Source: Endozoicomonas sp. G2_1 (lineage in GTDB: Bacteria; Pseudomonadota; Gammaproteobacteria; Enterobacterales; Alteromonadaceae). From it: a DNA stretch of 64,000 nt. The stretch covers positions 62,001 to 126,000 of the forward strand of contig NZ_JAGHQT010000004.1 of the NCBI RefSeq assembly GCF_017744155.1, read 5' to 3'. The translations under genes were made by a program, and so were the position numbers. The notes under the pieces were generated by a model, which searched no databases, had not been told where the DNA came from, and worked only from the letters and a program-made list of their open reading frames with translations. Position 1 is the first letter of the stretch. The number at the start of each line of letters is the position of its first letter. Below, piece by piece: positions 45,324 to 56,600 of this stretch.

Positions 45324-46289
45324 ATGCAGTTAATACGCGGAATATATAATATAAAGCCTGAAGACCACGGCTGCGTATTGACGATTGGCAATTTTGACGG
45401 TGTTCATTTAGGCCATCAAGCAGTGATTAAAGCCTTAGTTGCTAAAGCTAAAGCGCTAAATTCGATTGCTGCGGTAATGGTTTTTGAACCTCAGCCTCAA
45501 GAGTTGTTTGCCAAAGAGCGAGCGCCAGCGCGCTTGGCGAGATTGCGTGATAAGTATCACTTATTGGCTAAACTCGGGGTTGAGCGGTTAATTTGCGTCA
45601 ACTTTAACCAAGCCTTTGCCGAGCAAAGTGCTGAGTATTTTGTTGAACACTTATTGGTCGCAAAGCTCGGTATTAAGCATTTAATTATCGGCGATGATTT
45701 TAGATTTGGTCGCGGGCGAAGCGGGAATTTTGAGATGCTTTGTCAATACGGTCAACAACTCGGTTTCGGTGTTACGGATACTGCGAGCTATAAATTAGCC
45801 GAATGTCGCATTAGCAGCACTGAAATTCGCCACGCGCTGTTAAAAGATGATTTGAACAGTGCCGCCAATATGCTGGGAAGAGCATATTCATTGTCTGGCC
45901 GTGTTGTCCACGGTGAGAAAAACGGTCGAAAATTTGGTTTCCCGACCGCTAACGTCTTGTTGAAGCGCCGAGTGTCGCCAATTGCTGGTGTCTATGTCGT
46001 TAAAGTGATTATGGATGGATTAGCCGCTCAACAAACAACTTATTTTGGTGTTGCCAATGTTGGCACTAGACCAACACTTAATGGCGTAAGGCAGCAACTT
46101 GAAGTACATATTTTCGATTTCGACGGTAACTTGTACGGTCGACACATCGAAGTACAAGTACTTGAAAAGCTTCGTCAAGAGCAGCGCTTTGACTCGTTAG
46201 CAGCGCTGACTGAACAGATTGCAAAAGATAGCGAACAAGCTCGGACACTAGTACAGACAAACTATGCCAGTGTTAGTGCCAGCAAATAG
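45324..46289 (+). CDS. ribF: Bifunctional riboflavin kinase / FAD synthetase
   Basis: A 321-residue enzyme making FMN and FAD. The N-terminal FAD-synthetase domain has TIGNFDGVHLGHQ (HxGH nucleotidyl-transfer site) and DDFRFGRGRSGN; the C-terminal kinase domain has GEKNGRKFGFPTAN (PTAN ATP/Mg motif) and GVANVGTRPT. ATG 45324 follows the murJ stop by about 136 bases and a TTTTGAGG ribosome site. First gene of the block ribF-ileS-lspA-fkpB-ispH. Confidence 0.97.
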   Translation: MQLIRGIYNIKPEDHGCVLTIGNFDGVHLGHQAVIKALVAKAKALNSIAAVMVFEPQPQELFAKERAPARLARLRDKYHLLAKLGVERLICVNFNQAFAEQSAEYFVEHLLVAKLGIKHLIIGDDFRFGRGRSGNFEMLCQYGQQLGFGVTDTASYKLAECRISSTEIRHALLKDDLNSAANMLGRAYSLSGRVVHGEKNGRKFGFPTANVLLKRRVSPIAGVYVVKVIMDGLAAQQTTYFGVANVGTRPTLNGVRQQLEVHIFDFDGNLYGRHIEVQVLEKLRQEQRFDSLAALTEQIAKDSEQARTLVQTNYASVSASK

Positions 46290-46322
46290 CATTAGTATTA
46301 ATTTAACGGATATTTGAATCAA

Positions 46323-49169
46323 ATGAGCGATTACAAACATACCTTGAACTTGCCAGATACTGCGTTTCCAATGCGTGGCAATATGGCAAATCGTGAACCT
46401 AACATGCTAAAAGAATGGGCCAGTAAAGATTTATACGGTCAAATTCGCGCGGCAAAAAAAGGTAAGAAATCGTTTATTTTGCACGATGGCCCGCCATACG
46501 CAAATGGCAACATTCACTTAGGCCATGCGGTTAACAAGATTCTTAAAGACGTTATTGTTAAAGCTAAAACACTATCTGATTTCGATGCACCATACGTACC
46601 AGGATGGGATTGTCACGGCTTGCCAATTGAATTGATGGTTGAAAAGAAGGTTGGTAAACCAGGCCATAAAGTTTCTGCTGCAGAATTTAGACAAAAATGT
46701 CGCGACTACGCTGCTAAGCAAGTTGATGGGCAGCGAGAAGACTTTAAACGCCTTGGCGTATTTGGCGATTGGGATAAGCCATACTTGACCATGAACTTTG
46801 ACACCGAAGCTAATATTATCCGCGCTTTGGGTAAAATTGCTGACAATGGTCACTTACAGCAAGGTTTTAAGCCTGTGCATTGGTGTACTGACTGTGGCTC
46901 AGCACTCGCTGAAGCGGAAGTTGAATACAAAGACAAGCAGTCCCCAGCAATCGATGTCGCGTTTAAAATTGTTCACGCCGACATCGCTGAAAAGTTTTCA
47001 CACCCTGAAGGCCATGCTGGCGAAGGTGATGTTTCAGTTGTTATCTGGACGACAACGCCTTGGACGTTACCGGCTAATCGCGCCGTTGCTGTGCACCCTG
47101 AAGTGGAATACAGTTTAGTACAATGTGAAAACGAGCAAGGTAAATTCCGCCTTATTCTCGCTTCTGATTTAGTTAGCGACTGTATGGACCGCTTTGGTAT
47201 TAGCAAATATCACGCGCTTGGCTTCTGTAAAGGTCAAGAGCTTGAGCTAGTACAAGCCGAGCACCCGTTTAACAATGTTAACGTTCCGGTTATTTGCGGT
47301 GACCACGTTACGACCGACTCAGGTACTGGCTGTGTTCACACGGCGCCAGGCCACGGTGTTGAAGATTTTGAGGTAGGTAAAAAATACAACTTAGAAGTTG
47401 CTAACCCAGTTGGTGCTAATGGTGTTTACCTTGAAAGCACGGAATTATTTGCTGGTCAGCACGTCTTTAAAGCGAACGACTCTATTGTTGAATTATTAAA
47501 AGAGCGCGGTGCCTTATTACACCACCACGCTTACGAGCACTCTTATCCGCATTGCTGGCGCCACAAAACGCCCATTATTTTCCGTGCCACTCCACAGTGG
47601 TTTATCAGCATGGATCAAAAGCAATTGCGTCAAGATTCATTAGCTGAAATTGAGAAAACACAATGGATCCCTGATTGGGGCCAAAGTCGCATTGAGTCAA
47701 TGGTTGAAGGTCGACCAGATTGGTGTATTTCGCGTCAACGGACGTGGGGCGTGCCTATTGCCTTGTTTATCGACAAAGATACTGGAGCATTGCACCCGCG
47801 CAGTATCGAGCTTGTTGAAGAAGTAGCAAAACGCGTTGAGCAGAAAGGCATTCAAGCGTGGTTTGATCTAGAAGCGCAAGAGTTAATTGGCGATGATGCC
47901 GAGCAGTACATCAAAGTGCCTGACACCTTAGATGTTTGGTTTGACTCAGGTGTCACCCATTACTCGGTTGTTGATGCTCGTCCTGAGTTTGACGGTCGCG
48001 CCGATTTGTACTTAGAAGGTTCGGATCAACATCGTGGTTGGTTTATGTCTTCGATGATGTCATCGGTGGCAATGAACGGTCAAGCACCATACAAGCAAGT
48101 GCTTACTCATGGTTTTACCGTTGATGTTAATGGTCATAAGATGTCTAAATCATTGGGTAACGTTATTACGCCATCTGAAATTACCAATAAGCTTGGCGCT
48201 GATATTCTGCGTTTATGGGTGGCATCGGTAAACTATACTCAAGAAATTACCGTATCTAACGAAATCTTTAATCGTCAAGCTGACGCTTATCGCCGTATTC
48301 GCAATACCTCACGTTTCTTATTGGCCAACATCAATGGCTTTGAGCCAGCGCAGCACACCGTCGCCTTTGATGATATGGTTGCGCTAGACCGTTGGGTTGT
48401 TGGTCGTGCCGCACAGTTGCAGCAAGAAATTATCACCGCATACGACGATTACGAATTCCACTTAGTGGTGCACAAAATAATGAATTTCTGTACTACTGAA
48501 CTTGGTGGCTTCTATCTTGATATTATCAAAGATAGACAATATACCGCTAAAGACAGCAGTGTTGCCCGTCGTTCTTGTCAAACGGCGATGTATTTGATCG
48601 CTGAAGCAATGACGCGTTGGATGGCGCCAATTTTGTCGTTTACGGCACAAGAAATTTGGCAAGCCTTGCCAGCCCCAGCTGCGGGTGAGCGCGGTGAATT
48701 TGTTTTCACTAATGTTTGGTTTGACGGCTTAGTTGAAATCGAACAAGACGCAGTCCTTAACAATGAGTTTTGGGCGCAATTGTTAGAAGTTCGCGCTGAA
48801 GTGAATCGCGCACTTGAAGTTGCTCGCAACGAGAAAAAAGTAGGTAAAGCACTTGAAGCGCAAGTAACCTTGTACGCAACCGCTGAGCTTGCCGACAATC
48901 TCCATAAGTTGGCTGATGAACTGCGTTTTGTCTTAATTACGTCGGCAGCACATGTCGAAGTTGTTGACCAAGCACCAGCGTCTGAGACCGGGGCAACAGC
49001 GACTGAATTAGCTGGTTTATGGGTTGCGGTGACAAAAGCTGAAGGTGAGAAGTGTGATCGCTGTTGGCACGTGACCACAGATGTTGGCACTAATACTGAA
49101 CATCCTAGCCTTTGTGGCCGTTGTGTTACCAATGTTGATGGCGATGGTGAACAACGTCAGTTTGCTTAA
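46323..49169 (+). CDS. ileS: Isoleucyl-tRNA synthetase
   Basis: A 948-residue class I synthetase. HLGH (in [11 protein letters not shown]) and KMSKS (in [10 protein letters not shown]) form the active site; the CP1 editing domain contains [12 protein letters not shown] and [12 protein letters not shown]; the C-terminal zinc knuckle is CDRCWH...CGRC. It charges tRNA-Ile and edits misactivated valine. ATG 46323 ([11 protein letters not shown]) matches the E. coli start; TTG 46314 would add three residues. It is transcribed with ribF, 33 bases upstream. Confidence 0.98.
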   Translation: MSDYKHTLNLPDTAFPMRGNMANREPNMLKEWASKDLYGQIRAAKKGKKSFILHDGPPYANGNIHLGHAVNKILKDVIVKAKTLSDFDAPYVPGWDCHGLPIELMVEKKVGKPGHKVSAAEFRQKCRDYAAKQVDGQREDFKRLGVFGDWDKPYLTMNFDTEANIIRALGKIADNGHLQQGFKPVHWCTDCGSALAEAEVEYKDKQSPAIDVAFKIVHADIAEKFSHPEGHAGEGDVSVVIWTTTPWTLPANRAVAVHPEVEYSLVQCENEQGKFRLILASDLVSDCMDRFGISKYHALGFCKGQELELVQAEHPFNNVNVPVICGDHVTTDSGTGCVHTAPGHGVEDFEVGKKYNLEVANPVGANGVYLESTELFAGQHVFKANDSIVELLKERGALLHHHAYEHSYPHCWRHKTPIIFRATPQWFISMDQKQLRQDSLAEIEKTQWIPDWGQSRIESMVEGRPDWCISRQRTWGVPIALFIDKDTGALHPRSIELVEEVAKRVEQKGIQAWFDLEAQELIGDDAEQYIKVPDTLDVWFDSGVTHYSVVDARPEFDGRADLYLEGSDQHRGWFMSSMMSSVAMNGQAPYKQVLTHGFTVDVNGHKMSKSLGNVITPSEITNKLGADILRLWVASVNYTQEITVSNEIFNRQADAYRRIRNTSRFLLANINGFEPAQHTVAFDDMVALDRWVVGRAAQLQQEIITAYDDYEFHLVVHKIMNFCTTELGGFYLDIIKDRQYTAKDSSVARRSCQTAMYLIAEAMTRWMAPILSFTAQEIWQALPAPAAGERGEFVFTNVWFDGLVEIEQDAVLNNEFWAQLLEVRAEVNRALEVARNEKKVGKALEAQVTLYATAELADNLHKLADELRFVLITSAAHVEVVDQAPASETGATATELAGLWVAVTKAEGEKCDRCWHVTTDVGTNTEHPSLCGRCVTNVDGDGEQRQFA

Positions 49170-49195
49170 GTTTCAGTATAAGCAAGCGAGCACCT

Positions 49196-49292
49196 GTTAC
49201 CTTAGGTAACACAATTTAAGTGGGCATTTTATGGCCCACTTGTTATTTTAGGATTTTAAAAACCATAACCAGAGTATGTGTTTAATCTGGTT
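49196..49292 (+). repeat. Three consecutive hairpins between ileS and lspA
   Basis: GTTACC-tta-GGTAAC (49196-49210), AAGTGGGC / GCCCACTT with an 8-base loop (49218-49241), and AACCAGA / TCTGGTT (49267-49292) followed by TTTTC. None has a full terminator T run except possibly the last. Together they fill most of the 146-base gap and may attenuate or process the operon message before lspA. Confidence 0.55.
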
Positions 49293-49315
49293 TTCATTAT
49301 AGTAGTAGATAGACG

Positions 49316-49837
49316 ATGAAATTAGAGAGTAAAGAGTCGGGCCTACGTGAGTCAGGATTGGTTTGGTTGTGGCTAACGGCAGTGGCACTGATTTTAGATC
49401 AAGCGACCAAACACTGGGTTGCTGGTACTATGGAATTGTATCAGTCAATTGAAGTGCTGCCGTTTTTTAGTATTACTTATGTTCACAATTTGGGCGCTGC
49501 GTTCAGCTTTCTCGCTGACCAGGGCGGCTGGCAGCGTTGGTTTTTCACTGCTATTGCAGCTATAGCCAGCGTGATTTTTTTGGTCTGGTTAAGCAAAACA
49601 CCAAAACAGAATAAATGGCTCTCGATTGCTTTTGCTTTGTTACTCAGTGGCGCAGTCGGTAACTTAATCGACCGCGTACTGTTTGGTTATGTTATCGATT
49701 TTCTTGATTTCTATTGGCAAGGCAACCATTGGCCAGCGTTTAATATCGCTGACAGCGCAATTTTTATTGGCGCAGCCATGATGATAATCGACAGCTTTAG
49801 ACAAGAACAGAAGACTAAACCAGCTCAAGATAGTTAA
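49316..49837 (+). CDS. lspA: Signal peptidase II (lipoprotein signal peptidase)
   Basis: A 173-residue inner-membrane aspartyl protease with four helices. The two catalytic Asp lie in NLIDRVLFGYVIDF and FNIADSAIFIG; the N-terminal DQATKHWV motif is also typical. It cleaves prolipoproteins before the lipidated Cys, so it serves the many lipoproteins encoded in this window. It lies between ileS and fkpB, as in E. coli. Confidence 0.97.
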   Translation: MKLESKESGLRESGLVWLWLTAVALILDQATKHWVAGTMELYQSIEVLPFFSITYVHNLGAAFSFLADQGGWQRWFFTAIAAIASVIFLVWLSKTPKQNKWLSIAFALLLSGAVGNLIDRVLFGYVIDFLDFYWQGNHWPAFNIADSAIFIGAAMMIIDSFRQEQKTKPAQDS

Positions 49838-49854
49838 TCTTAACAGGTAAGAAA

Positions 49855-50298
49855 ATGACAGAGACAACAAAAACGGTTAACAGCGATTCACAGTTAATCA
49901 CCCACATCACCATGAAGTTAAGTGATGGCTCAGCGGCAGACAGCACTAAGGTTCACAACAAACCAGCTAAAATTATTATGGGTGATGCCAGTATTTCTCC
50001 AGCGTTTGAACAGCAGCTATTAGGCATGGCAGCGGGTCAGTCAAAAGAGTTTACGTTGAAAGCTGCTGACGCTTTTGGTGAAGTTAATCCCGATAATATT
50101 CATTACTTGGACGCGACCAAGTTTAGCAGTGATGCGCCAGCAGAAGTGGGCAATATTATCACCTTTACTCAACCTGGTGGTGTTGAACTGCCCGGTATGA
50201 TTAAAGAAGTGTCTGGTTCATCGGTAACCGTTGATTTTAATCACCCGCTTGCCGGCCAAGACGTTACTTTTGTTATTGATTTAGTAGAGATTCTATAA
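49855..50298 (+). CDS. fkpB: FKBP-type peptidyl-prolyl isomerase (SlpA/FkpB)
   Basis: A 147-residue SlyD-like [20 protein letters not shown], the flap region with [19 protein letters not shown] and [20 protein letters not shown], and C-terminal [17 protein letters not shown]. There is no metal-binding His tail, as expected for FkpB rather than SlyD. Cytoplasmic prolyl isomerase/chaperone. It follows lspA by 17 bases and precedes ispH by 10, the conserved order. Confidence 0.94.
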   Translation: MTETTKTVNSDSQLITHITMKLSDGSAADSTKVHNKPAKIIMGDASISPAFEQQLLGMAAGQSKEFTLKAADAFGEVNPDNIHYLDATKFSSDAPAEVGNIITFTQPGGVELPGMIKEVSGSSVTVDFNHPLAGQDVTFVIDLVEIL

Positions 50299-50308
50299 AG
50301 AGGTTGGC

Positions 50309-51238
50309 ATGGAAATTATTCTAGCGAATCCTAGGGGCTTTTGCGCCGGTGTTGACCGAGCGATTAGCATTGTCGACCGCGCATTAGACTTATTTGACGC
50401 GCCAATTTACGTCCGTCATGAGGTGGTACACAATAAATTTGTCGTCAATGGCTTAAAAGATCGCGGCGCCGTGTTTGTCGATGAACTCGATGAAGTGCCA
50501 GACGACAGCACCGTAATTTTTAGTGCACATGGTGTCTCTAAAGCGGTTCGCAATCAGGCTAAAGACAGAGGCTTAAAGGTATTTGATGCAACTTGCCCTT
50601 TGGTCACTAAAGTTCATATGGAAGTATCGCGAGCTAGCCGTCAAGGTGTCGAAATGGTCTTGATTGGTCATGCCGGTCATCCTGAAGTTGAAGGTACTAT
50701 GGGCCAGTATGAAAACCAAGAAGGTGGTATCTACTTGGTTGAATCACCAGAAGACGTAGGTAAACTAGAAGTTAAAAACTCGCAAGCTTTGCACTTTTGC
50801 AGTCAAACGACCTTATCTGTTGATGATACCAGTGATGTCATCGATGCGTTGCAGAAAAAGTTTCCTGCTATTGAAGGACCGCGTAAAGACGATATTTGTT
50901 ATGCCACTCAAAATCGCCAAGACGCTGTACGCTCAATTGCAGCACAAGTTGATTTACTGTTAGTGGTTGGCGCAAAAAACAGTTCAAATTCAAATCGTTT
51001 GCGTGAGCTCGCTGAAAAAATGGGTACCAAAGCACATTTAATTGATGACGCAGCAAGTATCGAGCAAAGTTGGCTGCAAGGCATTGAGCGTGTTGGTGTA
51101 ACCGCGGGGGCTTCAGCACCTGAGGTATTGGTAAAAGATGTTATCGATTATCTAAAATCTCAGGGTGGTCAAGAAGTTGTTGAACATCCAGGCAGAGAAG
51201 AAAATATTGTGTTTGCAGTACCTGCTGAATTGAGATAG
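50309..51238 (+). CDS. ispH: 4-hydroxy-3-methylbut-2-enyl diphosphate reductase
   Basis: A 309-residue iron-sulfur enzyme, last step of the MEP isoprenoid pathway (HMBPP to IPP and DMAPP). The three cluster Cys are in [20 protein letters not shown] and [15 protein letters not shown] lies 7 bases before the ATG. Last gene of the ribF-ispH block. Normal length. Confidence 0.98.
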   Translation: MEIILANPRGFCAGVDRAISIVDRALDLFDAPIYVRHEVVHNKFVVNGLKDRGAVFVDELDEVPDDSTVIFSAHGVSKAVRNQAKDRGLKVFDATCPLVTKVHMEVSRASRQGVEMVLIGHAGHPEVEGTMGQYENQEGGIYLVESPEDVGKLEVKNSQALHFCSQTTLSVDDTSDVIDALQKKFPAIEGPRKDDICYATQNRQDAVRSIAAQVDLLLVVGAKNSSNSNRLRELAEKMGTKAHLIDDAASIEQSWLQGIERVGVTAGASAPEVLVKDVIDYLKSQGGQEVVEHPGREENIVFAVPAELR

Positions 51239-51543
51239 TCTTTGATTAATTGTTGTAAAATTAATCAACCGAGTTGAGCTTTCATCGTCTGTCATCAAAA
51301 AATGGTTATCAAATTTTGATGAAATTATTTGTTGGGAGCTTCACTCTAATATGTTGTTAGTGGTTAATAGGAACTCAATAACATATTTAAAGGAAGGGTT
51401 GGCATGATGTTGTTCACGAATGTGATTTTTACCAGCTACAAAAACAAATTCTACCTTTCAAGCACAGCCTCTTGGTTGGGCTTTTCACCTCTTATTGTCT
51501 ATTCTTTACTATATTTCAAACGTAATTGCGCTGGAGCGATGCA
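51239..51543. other. Region between ispH and the pilus genes
   Basis: AT-rich, about 165 bases of presumed promoter DNA without a clear -35/-10 pair, followed by the 47-codon frame described at 51404. No strong terminator follows ispH. Confidence 0.4.
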
Positions 51544-51547
51544 ATGA
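51404..51547 (+). CDS. Possible 47-residue small protein/leader overlapping pilV
   Basis: An ATG at 51404 (or 51407) is preceded by AAGGAAGGG (51390-51398), one of the better ribosome sites in the window, and opens a 47-codon frame that ends TGA at 51545-51547, overlapping the pilV ATG (51544) in ATGA. The peptide is hydrophobic in the middle (SWLGFSPLIVYSLLYFK) with a basic end. I recognise no family. The ATGA overlap suggests translational coupling to pilV; it could also be chance, as the stretch is AT-rich. Confidence 0.4.
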   Translation: MMLFTNVIFTSYKNKFYLSSTASWLGFSPLIVYSLLYFKRNCAGAMQ

Positions 51548-52086
51548 AAAACTCTGCCGGCTTTAGCTTTATTGAAGTACTTGTCGCTTTAGTTATTTTA
51601 GCTTCAGGAATTCTTGGTGCAGTGGCAATGCAAACAACAGCTAAAAAAGGTAGCTTTGATGCCATGCAGCGCTCGATGGCCTCCGCACTAGCTCAAGATA
51701 TTATTGAACGCATGCGCAATAATGATATTGATCAATTAGCAAATTACGCGGGCACGTACGGAGCAGGTAATTTCGCGCAGGGTAATAATTGCGATACACC
51801 TGCTAATCTTTGTAGTCCGGTAAATATTAGAATAAGAGATCAGTACGAGTGGGAACAAAAATTAATAGGTTCCGATACTAAGTCGGGCAATGTTAATGCC
51901 GGTGGTTTAAGCAGTGCTTCGGGCTGTATTAACCATAATAATAATGCAGTCACTGTTGTAGTCAGTTGGGAAGGCAGAACAGAAGTAGCTGACGGTGCAG
52001 ATGCGGGGATTGGTGCAGTATCGAGTAACTGTGGCACGGCTAGTGGAACTCGTCGACAAGTAATTATTCAGGCGTTTATTTTTTAA
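51544..52086 (+). CDS. pilV: Type IV pilus modification protein PilV (minor pilin)
   Basis: A 180-residue prepilin-like protein: KNSAG|FSFIEVLVALVILASG, a class III leader cut by PilD with Glu at +5 of the mature protein, then AMQTTAKKGSFDAMQRSMASALAQDIIERM, typical of PilV. It is part of the minor-pilin priming complex of the type IV pilus. ATG 51544 has GGAG seven bases upstream; TTG 51526 is upstream of the leader and unlikely. It begins the set pilV-W-X-Y1-E, with pilW starting one base after its stop. Confidence 0.92.
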   Translation: MKNSAGFSFIEVLVALVILASGILGAVAMQTTAKKGSFDAMQRSMASALAQDIIERMRNNDIDQLANYAGTYGAGNFAQGNNCDTPANLCSPVNIRIRDQYEWEQKLIGSDTKSGNVNAGGLSSASGCINHNNNAVTVVVSWEGRTEVADGADAGIGAVSSNCGTASGTRRQVIIQAFIF

Positions 52087-52087
52087 T

Positions 52088-53095
52088 ATGAACAAGCAAC
52101 GCGGTTTTAGTATTTTAGAAATTTTTATAGGGCTGGCTTTAGGCTCTGTGCTCGTTGCGGGCGTGTTAAGCGTTTTTGTTGGTATGCGTACTACTACCGA
52201 AGAAACGAGCAGTATTGGTGAGTTACAAGAAAATGCTCGCTTTGCATTAAATGTGTTAACGGATGATTTATTGCGTCAAGGCTTCTGGGGCGATTTACCC
52301 GGGGGATTATCAACGAGTACTCTTCAAGCTTTCCCTAATGGGCCTGCTGGCACTGAGTGTAGAGGGGCGGGCACAAACAATGGTACTTTTCCTGCAGCGG
52401 CTGCTGGGCCATTTAGAGCTCTTTGGGGAGCGACAGTTGCTGGTAATTCAACGATGTCATGTGCAAGTGTTAATGACGCAAAACGCGGTTCAGATTTAAT
52501 CCAGATAAAGCGGGCTGTAACGTTTCCTCAACCCCAAAACCAAGACGGTTCACTAGTCAACGCTTTAGACTCGGATCGCTATTATTTATACGCCAACACT
52601 AGTGATGGTGCTGTTTTTAGGGGCAATGAAGCAACGCCACCCGATGTCGAAAATGGTCGTTATTGGCAATACCAACATCACGTTTATTATGTAAGAGATG
52701 AAGTTCAAGGTGGGCAAACAATACCTGTTTTGATGCAAGGGCGTTTGACAACGGGAATGACTTTTGGTCCGTTAGTTGAGGGGATTGAGCGTATACGTTT
52801 TATGTATGGCGTCGACTCTGATGGCGATGGTGCAGTGAATGCATTTATTTCTGCCGATAATATGACACCTCAATATTGGGATAACCAAGGTAACATCCGG
52901 ATCTTAGCGGTAAAAATTTATGTCTTAGCACGCAGTATTTTTCCAGATGCGGATTATGAAAATACACAAACCTATCAAATGGGTGATCTCAACGTGAGCT
53001 TTGTTAATGGTAATGGTACGGGTGATAACTATCGTCGTTTGTTACTCAGCTCAACGGTTACGTTATTTAATGCGAGGGTCGATACATGGCAATAA
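52088..53095 (+). CDS. pilW: Minor pilin PilW
   Basis: A 335-residue prepilin: NKQRG|FSILEIFIGLALGSVLV leader and helix with Glu at +5, then NARFALNVLTDDLLRQGFWGDL, the common PilW segment. A large C-terminal beta domain follows. It starts one base after pilV and its last codons overlap pilX by 10 bases, so translation is coupled through the set. Works with PilV, PilX and PilY1 at the pilus tip. Confidence 0.92.
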   Translation: MNKQRGFSILEIFIGLALGSVLVAGVLSVFVGMRTTTEETSSIGELQENARFALNVLTDDLLRQGFWGDLPGGLSTSTLQAFPNGPAGTECRGAGTNNGTFPAAAAGPFRALWGATVAGNSTMSCASVNDAKRGSDLIQIKRAVTFPQPQNQDGSLVNALDSDRYYLYANTSDGAVFRGNEATPPDVENGRYWQYQHHVYYVRDEVQGGQTIPVLMQGRLTTGMTFGPLVEGIERIRFMYGVDSDGDGAVNAFISADNMTPQYWDNQGNIRILAVKIYVLARSIFPDADYENTQTYQMGDLNVSFVNGNGTGDNYRRLLLSSTVTLFNARVDTWQ

Positions 53096-53610
53096 CAAGA
53101 AGGCGCACACAACAAGGGGTTGTGCTCGTTGTGTCTTTGGTATTTCTTGTCGCATTGACTGGGGTCGCTGTTGCCCTAATGCAAAACACAACGTTAGATA
53201 TTAAAATGTCTGGTGCCAGTGAAGAAAAGTCTGTCGCTACTCAAGAAGCTATTAGCGCGGTGGACCAGGTGATTTTTCGTCAAATGAGAAAGCAGGGTAC
53301 TCAGGGTGGGAATGACTTTGCATTACCTGTGGTGAGATTTAAGCAGTCTGATGATGAAAATCCAGGTCAATTTGCTTCTCGCCCAATTGATCAAACAGGT
53401 GTTCTCACGTATAGCGACACTACCGCAGAACTCACGCTAACAAATCCTAATTTTCTTGAAACGGACTGTCCTCATTCATCAAGGGGATCGTCAGTTCAAG
53501 TATTTACCTGCAATTCTTTGAACGTGCGTGTTGTCCGGACTTTTGGCCGAAATGATACCAACCGAGTTGTGGTAAATTCGGGAATTGCTCAAGAGCTATT
53601 AAAAAACTAG
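53086..53610 (+). CDS. pilX: Minor pilin PilX
   Basis: A 174-residue inner-membrane minor pilin with the N-terminal PilX helix QQGVVLVVSLVFLVALTGVAV, which lacks the usual F-T-L-x-E pilin pattern, as is normal for PilX/GspK-like proteins (Thr-Gln-Gln-Gly-Val entry). A short C-terminal domain with two Cys follows (TDCPHSS and TCNSL). It overlaps the end of pilW by 10 bases and precedes pilY1 by 33 bases. Confidence 0.9.
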   Translation: MAITRRRTQQGVVLVVSLVFLVALTGVAVALMQNTTLDIKMSGASEEKSVATQEAISAVDQVIFRQMRKQGTQGGNDFALPVVRFKQSDDENPGQFASRPIDQTGVLTYSDTTAELTLTNPNFLETDCPHSSRGSSVQVFTCNSLNVRVVRTFGRNDTNRVVVNSGIAQELLKN

Positions 53611-53643
53611 TGCACCATTAAGTTGTAGGTGTAAGGATAAATT

Positions 53644-56600
53644 ATGAAAAAGTCATTGTTAGTCGCATTACTGGTTTTTACCTCCTGTTACGTTACTGGT
53701 GAGGATATTGAACTTTATCTTGGTGATGGCACCGCACAAACTAATTTCCCTCCGCAAGTGCTGATTATTTTTGACAATTCGGGCAGTATGAACGGCTTAC
53801 TAGAAGATGTTCGTGCTGCATATGACCCAAATATCGTATATGACTCAATAGGATCCGACAACTCAGCCAGAGGTACTTTCACATATTATGTAAAAGGCGC
53901 AGTAACAAACGAGGGTATTCCAGTTCCCAATGGAAATGAAAATCGCCGCTTTAATGCTCAGATTAATAGTTGTAATACGGCAGTACAATCCCTCAGACAA
54001 TTTGGTTTTTATACTGGTTATGTGCGCGAATATGAGTTTGCAGGTAACTCTGGTAGCTGGGAAGAAATACCAGATACTGATGGCACCAGTATTCAGGTTT
54101 TAGATTGTCTCGAAGATGTCCAGAACAATGATGCAACTAACCATTCTTTGCTTGAATCAAATGGTACATTAACGAGTTTGGTCAACGGTTTTCCTGTAGA
54201 TAATCGAGGCACGAGAAGTTCGCCACAATACCACACCTCAAATAGAGCAGATTCTAATGTCGATTGGTCAGGACAGATCGTAACATTATACACCGATAAT
54301 TACCTGCGCTGGTTACATGATCCAACGCCTGTTACACAAGATTCGACAAAGCTTAGAGAGGCTCAGCTTGCTATAACTAGCCTTTTAGGCACAACCGGTT
54401 TTGCCGATTTCGCACTGCAAGTATTTAATGTTAATGCCTTTAATGAAAATGAAAGAGATGGAGGCCGAGTTGTTTTTGGCTTTAAAGGTGCTTCAGCTGC
54501 CAATAGGAACTCAGTTGTAAATATAGTTAATAATCAGATTGATGGTGAAACTAATACACCTCTTTGTGAGACATTATATGAAGCATCTCGGTACCTAAGA
54601 GGACAAAGTGTTGATTATGGTGATAATGATTCTAGCATTTTTGGACGAAACTTTACTTATATTGCCAACACACCACCTAGAGACACTTCTGTAGAGGCTA
54701 ACGGTTCATATGTATCGCCTTATCGCTGTAATGATGATATTCATGTAATTATTATTACTGATGGTGCACCAACCGTAGATAATGCCGCTGATGATGAAAT
54801 AGCCGCTTTACCAGGAATTGGCTCACCATTCATATTTGCAAATGGTACACGCAATTATTTACCTGCTTTAGCGAAATGGATAAACACTAATGATTTAAAC
54901 CCTAATATTGACGGTCGTCAGCGTGCGATTGTTCACACTGTTGGGTTTGGTCAAGATTTTAGTGATGAAGCGGTTCAGTTACTGAGTCAAACGGCAGCCA
55001 GTTCGCAAGAAGGTACGTTTATACAGGTTGACGCCAGTCAGTCTTCGTTAATTGCGGCTCTGCGTGAAACCCTTGCAGATATTGCCGAACAGAGTGGTAC
55101 TTTAACGTCAGCTTCTGTTGCTGCAAATAACTTTGACCGAACAGAAACACTTGATTCTGTATACTACGCAATGTTTCAACCCGAAAACGCACCTCGTTGG
55201 CAAGGGAATTTAAAGAAATACCGAATTGTTGGCAGTGAACAACGAGACGTTAATAATCGCCAAGTGATCGACGAAAATGGCAACTTTGTTAGTGGTGCTC
55301 AGAGCTTTTGGTCTTCTAGCCCTGATGGTAATGATCCAACGGCAGGCGGTGTTGCTGAAATGCTCAGAAATAAGGCCAATCGCAAAATTGTCACTAACTT
55401 TAGCAATGCTTTACCAGAGCTAACGCTACAGTCGGCGAAAGCTTTTTATCAAACTGATGCAGCACTTGCAGCTGAACTCGATGTAACCGAGAGTGAGATT
55501 GATAATACAATAAATTGGGCGCTTGGCTTTGATGTTGATAACGATAATGACTCAAACGATAACTTCTTTTTGCGCGAAGATGTATTTGGTGATCCACTGC
55601 ATTCAAGACCCTTGGTTGTCAACTACGGTGGTAGCAGCGAAAGTAATCAAGATGTTCGTATAATTATCGGGACAAACGCTGGCGCTTTGCATATGTTTGA
55701 TGATGCGGGTTCAACGGTTGATGAAAGCTGGGCATTTATGCCAAAAGAGTTTTTTAAAAATATAAAAGCCTTGCGCAATAACTTTAGTGTCACTCCAAAA
55801 GTTTATGGCTTAGATGGTGCTATTACATCATACGTCAATGATCTTGATGGCGACGGGGTTATTGAGTCTGATTCTGGTGACCAAGTTTGGATATTTTTTG
55901 GCGCTCGTCGCGGTGGACGAATTTATTACGGGCTTGATATTTCGGTACCCGATAGTCCTAGGTTACTCTGGCAAATAGATTCTTCTGATGCTGGTTTTAG
56001 CGGCTTGGGACAATCATGGGCGCAACCAAGGGTTGGTTTTTCAAAGCTCAATGTTGCAGGTGGAATTCCTAAGCCAACCTTATTCATCAGTGGTGGCTAT
56101 GATACTAATAAAGACAGTGGTGGTGTGGGTACTGACGATAGCATCGGAGTTGGCGCTTACATGCTCGACGCTGAAACAGGTGCGTTACTCTGGCAGTTAG
56201 GTGCAGGTGCTGCTAGCGCGACTAACACTCCGTTTTCGGGGAAAGATAGTATCCCTGGTGAAGTAGGTATTTTGGATAGTGATTCCGACGGTTTTATTGA
56301 CCGGTTATATCTAGCAGATACTGGGGGGCATGTATGGCGAGTCGATATGCCGGGAGAAACGCCAAATGCCTCTGGGTCAGCATGGAAAGCAACGGAATTA
56401 GCATCGCTTGGAAGTCGCTCTGACATTGCGCAAGATAGAAGATTTTTCTATGAACCAGCCATTGTTCGCACCTTTATTAGTGAAACGGTGCGTGTTCGTC
56501 ACACCGATGCAAGTGGTACTGAAGTTGAAACAATCACTCGTCAAGAAATACCATATGAGGCAATTTTAGTTAGCAGCGGTGATAGAACCAGGCCATTAAC

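Noticed and set aside
48578-49132. 184-codon minus-strand frame within ileS
   Set aside because: Antisense shadow of the conserved ileS C-terminal region; its protein is low in family-like motifs.
51399-51416. Possible sigma-54 promoter (TTGGCAT) before the pilus genes
   Set aside because: The -24 half fits but no GC at -12; the sequence is better explained as the ribosome site and start of the 47-codon frame.
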